Shown in pieces: positions 59,400 to 64,000 of a DNA stretch of 64,000 nt (position 1 is its first letter; each line of letters begins with the position of its first letter). A program made the translations under genes and the position numbers. The stretch is from CALUVN01 sp944323595. Its GTDB lineage: Bacteria > Cyanobacteriota > Vampirovibrionia > Gastranaerophilales > Gastranaerophilaceae. The notes below the pieces were generated by a model. That model ran no database searches. It was given only the letters and a program-made list of their open reading frames with translations, and was not told where the DNA came from. The stretch lies in contig OZ006972.1 in assembly GCA_963931255.1 (NCBI GenBank), positions 620,001 through 684,000 of the forward strand, written 5' to 3'.

Positions 59400-61064
59400 A
59401 TGCCTAAAAATGTTGGTGTCGTTTTGACATTAAAAGATAGATTTTCATCAAAATTAAAAGACGTTGCCGACAAATTAGGCACAACCGAAAAAAAGTTGCA
59501 AAAAGCAACAATGACAGTTCAAAAATTCTCGAATTCTTTGGGAAAAGGATTTCAAAATGCCGTTTCGTTAGCCGGTGCGGGGATAGTTGCAACGGTGGGC
59601 GGAATGACAGCATTTGCGGTTAAAGGTGGTGAAGTTTGCGACCGTATTGATGATATGTCAAACAAAATAGGGATTTCACGCAAAGGTTTTCAAGAATGGG
59701 ATTATTTGCTTGCGCAAAATGGCGGTCAAATAGAATCTTTGCAAATGGGTTTCAAAAAACTTGTCGGTCAAATAAACGGTGTTACTACTGGAAATAAAAG
59801 CGCAATTAAAAATTTTCGTGCATTGGGTGTTTCTGTTGTCGGTGCAAATGGAAAGTTAAAAAGTCAAGAACAAATATTTAACGAATGCGTTAATGCTTTA
59901 CAAAAAATGCCGGCAGGTGTAAAAAAGGCACAATTAGCAAATGACCTTTTCGGACGTTCCGGTGCGGAACTTATGCCATTATTGAATGCAACAACACAAA
60001 AACTTGCAGAACAGCGCGCCGAATATCGGCGTTTAGGTCTTGAGATATCCGACGAAGTTATTGACGCCGGCAATGATTTTGGTGACGCATTGGAAAAATG
60101 GAAAAATATTTCCGGCATGTTTACGGCAATGTTAGGCACTCAATTTATGCCGGTTTTAATGGATTTATCAAATTATGTTTTTGATAATATGCCGACAATT
60201 AAAAGTGTCGTAGGCGGTGCAATCGGTCAAGTTTCTAATGTTATAAAAATATTATTAGATAATATGGACGCGATTATTCCGGTTGCGTCGGGTTGTGTTT
60301 CATCAATAATTGCATTTAATGTTATTTCAAACACAATCAAAACAATTCAAACGTTAAAATCAGTTATTCAAGCAGTTTCAACAGCGCAAGGGGTATGGAA
60401 TGCGTTAATGCTTGCTAATCCAATTGGACTTGTTGCGGTGGCAATTGGTGTTTTAGTTGGCGGTGTTGCTTTGTTGTATAACAAATTTGAGGGTTTCCGC
60501 TCAATTGTCGGCGGTGTTTGGTCTGTCTTGCAATTGTTGTGGTCTTCCTTTGTATTTGGCGCAAAAATAGTATGGGATAAAATTGCGCCATTTGTAAAAT
60601 TCGGCGCGACATTATTAAGTTGGATTACTCCAATTGGTTTAATAGTTCGTGGATTGATTGAGTTCTGCAAATGGGTTGGAAAAGCGGTTCAACTTGCGGG
60701 TGGTTTTCGTGGCATTGGAAGCAAAGTCAAAAGTTGGGCAGATAACAAGAAAGCAGAAATAAACGAAGCAAGCGCGGAATATGACAAACAGCAGGCACAG
60801 CAAAAACCGAGCAAACATGCATTAGGAACGCCTTATTTTCAAGGTGGAAATACCCGAATAAATGAGGGCGGGCGCGGTGAAATTGTCAATCTTCCGTCCG
60901 GTTCACAAATAATTCCGCATGATATTGCCAAAAATAAAAATAAAACAGTCAATTTAAAAGTTGTTTTTGATATTAAAGGCAATTTAATCGGGAATCGTGA
61001 CTTATTTGAAGAATTTGCGGACATGTTGCTTAGTAAGGTAGAAAATAAACTTCAAACGGTGTAA
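59400..61064 (+). CDS. Tail tape measure protein
   Basis: 554 aa. GVVLTLKDRFSSKLKDVADK, then AGIVATVGGMTAFAVKGGEV, IDDMSNKIGISRKGFQEWDY form the TP901 start. Central hydrophobic segments (GLVAVAIGVLVGGVALLYNK) and a late GTPYFQGGNTRINEGGRGEI motif (phage tail tape 'GT-fatGG-t-v-E-GpE') are present. It is shorter than in prophage 1, so a shorter tail is expected. Confidence 0.9.
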   Translation: MPKNVGVVLTLKDRFSSKLKDVADKLGTTEKKLQKATMTVQKFSNSLGKGFQNAVSLAGAGIVATVGGMTAFAVKGGEVCDRIDDMSNKIGISRKGFQEWDYLLAQNGGQIESLQMGFKKLVGQINGVTTGNKSAIKNFRALGVSVVGANGKLKSQEQIFNECVNALQKMPAGVKKAQLANDLFGRSGAELMPLLNATTQKLAEQRAEYRRLGLEISDEVIDAGNDFGDALEKWKNISGMFTAMLGTQFMPVLMDLSNYVFDNMPTIKSVVGGAIGQVSNVIKILLDNMDAIIPVASGCVSSIIAFNVISNTIKTIQTLKSVIQAVSTAQGVWNALMLANPIGLVAVAIGVLVGGVALLYNKFEGFRSIVGGVWSVLQLLWSSFVFGAKIVWDKIAPFVKFGATLLSWITPIGLIVRGLIEFCKWVGKAVQLAGGFRGIGSKVKSWADNKKAEINEASAEYDKQQAQQKPSKHALGTPYFQGGNTRINEGGRGEIVNLPSGSQIIPHDIAKNKNKTVNLKVVFDIKGNLIGNRDLFEEFADMLLSKVENKLQTV

Positions 61065-61067
61065 TAT

Positions 61068-61487
61068 ATGAAAATTACTTTTGCAGATATGGACGGACTT
61101 TTGACGTTGGTTGTTCCTTTTGTTCAACCGCCGGTCAAATTCGGTCAAACGAATAAGCACGAAACATTTGAAACGTTAAAATTCGGGGATATTGTTTTGT
61201 TGGGGGAAAAGGGTTTAAGGACGGTCGAATGGTCGTCTTTTTTCCCCGTCAACAAATTATTTTATAACTTTGTAGAATATGAATCATTACCGGACGGCAA
61301 AGAATATGTCACATTTTTGGAAGAACATTCGGAAGTTCCATTTCGTTTGATAATAACGGAAGAATTTAAAACAATCCGAAACATGCTTGTTGTCGTTGAT
61401 TCATTTGAATATGAATATGACAAAATTGGTGATATTATTTATAACTTAAAATTGTTGGAGTATCCGGACAATGCAGACACTTTATAA
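61068..61487 (+). CDS. Tail hub/baseplate protein (XkdP-like, no LysM)
   Basis: 139 aa. VKFGQTNKHETFETLKFGDI, GEKGLRTVEWSSFFPV and PFRLIITEEFKTIRNMLVVV with DSFEYEYDKIGDIIYNLKLL are the XkdP N-terminal domain. The usual C-terminal LysM is absent. Its end overlaps the XkdQ-like gene. Confidence 0.8.
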   Translation: MKITFADMDGLLTLVVPFVQPPVKFGQTNKHETFETLKFGDIVLLGEKGLRTVEWSSFFPVNKLFYNFVEYESLPDGKEYVTFLEEHSEVPFRLIITEEFKTIRNMLVVVDSFEYEYDKIGDIIYNLKLLEYPDNADTL

Positions 61488-62421
61488 GATTGTTATCAAT
61501 AAAGAAGAAGTTGAAAATTGCGGAAATTTGTCTTGGGGTGATGATATTGAAACAATTGCAAGCGAATTTTCTTTTGAATCAACAAGTGACATTGAAATTG
61601 GTTCAAAAATACTTATTGCAAATGGCACAACCGGAAAAGAGGTTTTGCGCGGAATTTTAACAGATAAACAACGCTACACAAATAAAACATTTTCATATTC
61701 GGGTTTTGATTATGGTTTTTATTTGAACAAAAATGAAGTAATAATTCAGTTTAACAAAGTAAAAATTGACACCGCAATAAGACAATTATGTGCAAAAGTT
61801 AATGTTCCTTGCGGGAATATTTGTTCAATAAATGCTTATGTGACAAAAATATTTAAAGACAAAACCGTTTCGGACATTATTATTGAATTATTAGAACTAG
61901 CGACACAAAAAACAGGCGCACAATATGTTTTTTCTTGTCAAAACGGAAAACTTGAAATCGTTAATACAAAACAAAAATGCGAATCACAAATTGAACTTGC
62001 ACAAGGTCATTTAATAAGCATAAATGACAGTTTAGGTAATATAACATATAGCGAATCAATTCAAGACCTTAAAAACTCTATTACACTTGTTGACACAAAA
62101 GAGAAAACAACATTTGTAGTTGCAAGTGCAAAAGACAGCGCAAGTATTCAAAAATTTGGTTTACTCGGTCAAATAGAATCAATTGACAAAGATGACAAGA
62201 CGTCAAAAAGCGTTGTTGCTCAAAATATGTTAAAAGATTTAAACAAAGTTACGGTTTCAATATCGGTTGATATGTTAGGAACGGACGATTTTAAAAAAGG
62301 TTCAATTTTATCGTTAGATTATCCGGATTATGGACTTTCGGGTGATTATTATGCAAAAAGCACAAGACACAATATTGCAAATAAAAATCATTATGTAAAT
62401 GCGGAATTGGTGAAAGTATGA
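61471..62421 (+). CDS. Tail hub protein (XkdQ / gpD-like)
   Basis: 316 aa. IVINKEEVENCGNLSWGDDI, SKILIANGTTGKEVLRGILT, then FSYSGFDYGFYLNKNEVIIQ and the SITLVDTKEKTTFVV region match XkdQ-type gpD homologues. It is the contractile-tail hub that holds the spike. Its start overlaps the preceding gene and its stop overlaps the next. Confidence 0.87.
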   Translation: MQTLYKIVINKEEVENCGNLSWGDDIETIASEFSFESTSDIEIGSKILIANGTTGKEVLRGILTDKQRYTNKTFSYSGFDYGFYLNKNEVIIQFNKVKIDTAIRQLCAKVNVPCGNICSINAYVTKIFKDKTVSDIIIELLELATQKTGAQYVFSCQNGKLEIVNTKQKCESQIELAQGHLISINDSLGNITYSESIQDLKNSITLVDTKEKTTFVVASAKDSASIQKFGLLGQIESIDKDDKTSKSVVAQNMLKDLNKVTVSISVDMLGTDDFKKGSILSLDYPDYGLSGDYYAKSTRHNIANKNHYVNAELVKV

Positions 62422-62885
62422 CAGATAAAAGCGACAAATTAGCGTTAAAACTTGCAAAAGAGTTTAAAAAACGCAACAATCCGTCTTCATACAAAGAATT
62501 AACAATTGCGACAGTGCAAGCAATTGAGCCGTTGCAATTGACGGTTGCAAATTCGCAAATTTTATTAAGTGAAGAATTAGGGAATTTATTTATTCCTGAA
62601 TGGTTTACATTCCGTTGCAATATTGATTCAACCGGCATGTTATCTGAAACAGTCACAAGCGAAACGGATTCAGCGCAAGCAGTCACAGAAACACACTCAC
62701 AAAGTGGTGCGCCTTGTAATATGCCTAATGCAATTGCAAATTTATCAAATGCAATTTTGGCGGTTCGTGATGAACTATTAGCATTGAAATGTGAATTAAA
62801 AATTGGCGATAAATTGATTGTTGCGCCTTTGGAATCTGATTCAGAATATGTAATTGTTGATAAATTGACGACAAAGGGGGAATAA
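62418..62885 (+). CDS. XkdR-like baseplate protein (DUF2577)
   Basis: 155 aa. LALKLAKEFKKRNNPSSYKE, TVQAIEPLQLTVANSQILLS and LIVAPLESDSEYVIVDKLTT match DUF2577/XkdR proteins. A spike or baseplate role is inferred from PBSX gene order (XkdQ-R-S-T). Confidence 0.82.
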   Translation: MTDKSDKLALKLAKEFKKRNNPSSYKELTIATVQAIEPLQLTVANSQILLSEELGNLFIPEWFTFRCNIDSTGMLSETVTSETDSAQAVTETHSQSGAPCNMPNAIANLSNAILAVRDELLALKCELKIGDKLIVAPLESDSEYVIVDKLTTKGE

Positions 62886-63335
62886 ATGTTTCCGGAAGAT
62901 GATATTGACGAAACACTTGAAAGTTTAACGGCGTCAATTGAAAATGCCGAAAGTGTTTTGTTGTGTTTTAAATTTGATTTTGACAAAAAAGAATATGTAA
63001 TCAAGGACGGTTCACCGGAATTGATTCAAGAATATGAAGCAACAAAACAGTGGATTCAAAAATTTCTTTCAACGGATATTGGAACACTTGAAATTTATGA
63101 CGGATATAAATTCGGTACTTCATATAAAAAAATGATGGGTTCAAAAAGTATCAATAACGGATATATTGAATCAGAAATTGAACGTGAAATCCGCGAGGGT
63201 TTTTTATTATGTCCGTCAATAAGAAAAATTGTTTCTTATGATTCTGAAAAACAAGGAACAAGACTTTGTTTAAAAATTACAGTTGCTTTGAACAGTGGCG
63301 CAAGCGCAGAGTGTAACGCAACATTAGGGGTATAA
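62886..63335 (+). CDS. XkdS-like baseplate wedge protein (DUF2634/gp25-like)
   Basis: 149 aa with AAGGGGGA. LLCFKFDFDKKEYVIKDGSP, ATKQWIQKFLSTDIGTLEIY and IEREIREGFLLCPSIRKI give the DUF2634 signature, equivalent to gpW in prophage 1. It precedes the baseplate J-like gene by one base. Confidence 0.87.
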   Translation: MFPEDDIDETLESLTASIENAESVLLCFKFDFDKKEYVIKDGSPELIQEYEATKQWIQKFLSTDIGTLEIYDGYKFGTSYKKMMGSKSINNGYIESEIEREIREGFLLCPSIRKIVSYDSEKQGTRLCLKITVALNSGASAECNATLGV

Positions 63336-63336
63336 A

Positions 63337-64000
63337 ATGACAGAATTATATAATCAAACACAAGACGAAATCACGTCCGAATTATTGGCGAATATGCCGA
63401 AAAAATATCAAAAAACAATCGGGTTTCCGATATGGGATTTTTTGCGTGCAATAGCAATTTATATATATGAAATTTTAAAAGATATTAAAACGATACTTTC
63501 ATGGCAAAATGTTGATAATATGACCGGTGAAGACTTGCGCCGTTGGGTATTTCAAAGACGCGGGATTGAGTGGAAGCCGGCAACAAAGGCAACGACGATA
63601 TTGACAACAACCGGAACGGGCTTTTCGCTTACAGCCGGACAGATAGTCGGTGAATCCGACACAGGGTTAATGTTTGCAGTGACGGAAGATTTTGTTTCAG
63701 ACACTGGGATTGCAGAAATTCCGGTTGAATGCACAACAGCCGGCACAATTGGCAATATTCCGGCGGGTTCTATAACTAAAATTCCGGTTACAATTGACGG
63801 TTTATCAACCATTGTAAATAACCAAAACGCAACGGGCGGATATGATGATGAAAGCGACGATTCTTTGCGTGAAAGATATTATGAAGACCTACAATTGCCG
63901 ATTGTTTCCGGCAATAAAAACCATTACAGAAAATGGGCGCGTGAAATTACCGGCGTTAAAGACGCGAAAGTAAAAGCATTATGGAATGGTGACAACACGG
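63337..64000 (+). CDS. Baseplate J-like protein (XkdT), 5' part only
   Basis: 221 codons are seen before the window ends. MTELYNQTQDEITSELLANM, then LRRWVFQRRGIEWKPATKAT, ATGGYDDESDDSLRERYYED and KNHYRKWAREITGVKDAKV match the baseplate J family, including the DDES-LR-R motif also seen in gpJ of prophage 1. The rest lies outside the window. Confidence 0.9.
   Translation, partial: MTELYNQTQDEITSELLANMPKKYQKTIGFPIWDFLRAIAIYIYEILKDIKTILSWQNVDNMTGEDLRRWVFQRRGIEWKPATKATTILTTTGTGFSLTAGQIVGESDTGLMFAVTEDFVSDTGIAEIPVECTTAGTIGNIPAGSITKIPVTIDGLSTIVNNQNATGGYDDESDDSLRERYYEDLQLPIVSGNKNHYRKWAREITGVKDAKVKALWNGDNT

Noticed and set aside
1..64000. CRISPR arrays, tRNA or rRNA genes
   Set aside because: No regular spacer-repeat pattern and no cloverleaf or GTTCGAATC-type arms were noticed on reading; a tRNAscan or CRISPR search could still find a short one.

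Overview
The window is AT-rich bacterial DNA made of two prophages with contractile tails and, between them, about 15 kb of accessory (possibly host) genes. The host cannot be fixed from sequence alone. Shine-Dalgarno sites are mostly AGGAGG-like, and there are short secreted proteins, a long TPR protein and an exported protein with a C-terminal 'set by export and surface context' domain; together these would fit an uncultured low-GC gut bacterium (a Gastranaerophilales-like host is a weak guess). No rRNA, tRNA or CRISPR array was seen.

Positions 1-24 kb hold prophage 1, a Mu/P2-like myophage whose structural genes are split into two divergent blocks meeting near 11.4-11.7 kb. The leftward block runs from a holin-like protein and the terminase genes through the tail chaperone, tape measure, gpU, gpX, gpD, gpV, gpW, gpJ and gpI to tail fibres cut off by the window edge. 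The rightward block holds protease/scaffold, capsid, decoration, gp36/gp37-like proteins, sheath, tube, portal, a PAPS-reductase-like enzyme, gp30-like head protein, a Dam-type methylase and a gpG-like morphogenesis protein. It is followed by two paralogous 180-aa tyrosine recombinases, each with an inverted repeat just downstream, and small HTH/NUMOD-type genes. A lone rightward gene (8756-9004) with a near-consensus promoter sits inside the leftward block.

Positions 24.4-39.4 kb form an accessory island. It has an exported protein downstream of a possible invertible promoter, a 1509-aa SF1 helicase with a C-terminal Vsr/DUF559-like nuclease, a secreted NSPNNW-repeat protein, a TPR protein, an ADP-ribosylglycohydrolase lying between two copies of a ~180-bp repeat, an HtpX-like M48 protease, a membrane protein, two small proteins sharing a motif, an 871-aa protein with a C-terminal ADP-ribosyltransferase domain, and a SIR2-like/DUF4917-like protein. 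Several of these act, or probably act, on NAD or ADP-ribose, or look like phage defence.

Positions 39.5-64 kb hold prophage 2. It starts with a large serine recombinase, ImmA/IrrE-like protease and XRE repressor reading left, then reads right from a Cro-like gene through SSB, a mini sliding clamp, a methylase, replication initiator and DnaC-like loader. A likely structured non-coding RNA with its own promoter and terminator follows. The rest is an HK97-type head module (HNH, TerS, TerL, portal, protease, capsid, connectors) and a PBSX/Xkd-type contractile tail (sheath, tube, frameshifted chaperone, tape measure, XkdP/Q/R/S-like proteins, and a gpJ-like baseplate protein cut by the window end).

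All functional calls come from reading motifs and gene order; no database search was run.
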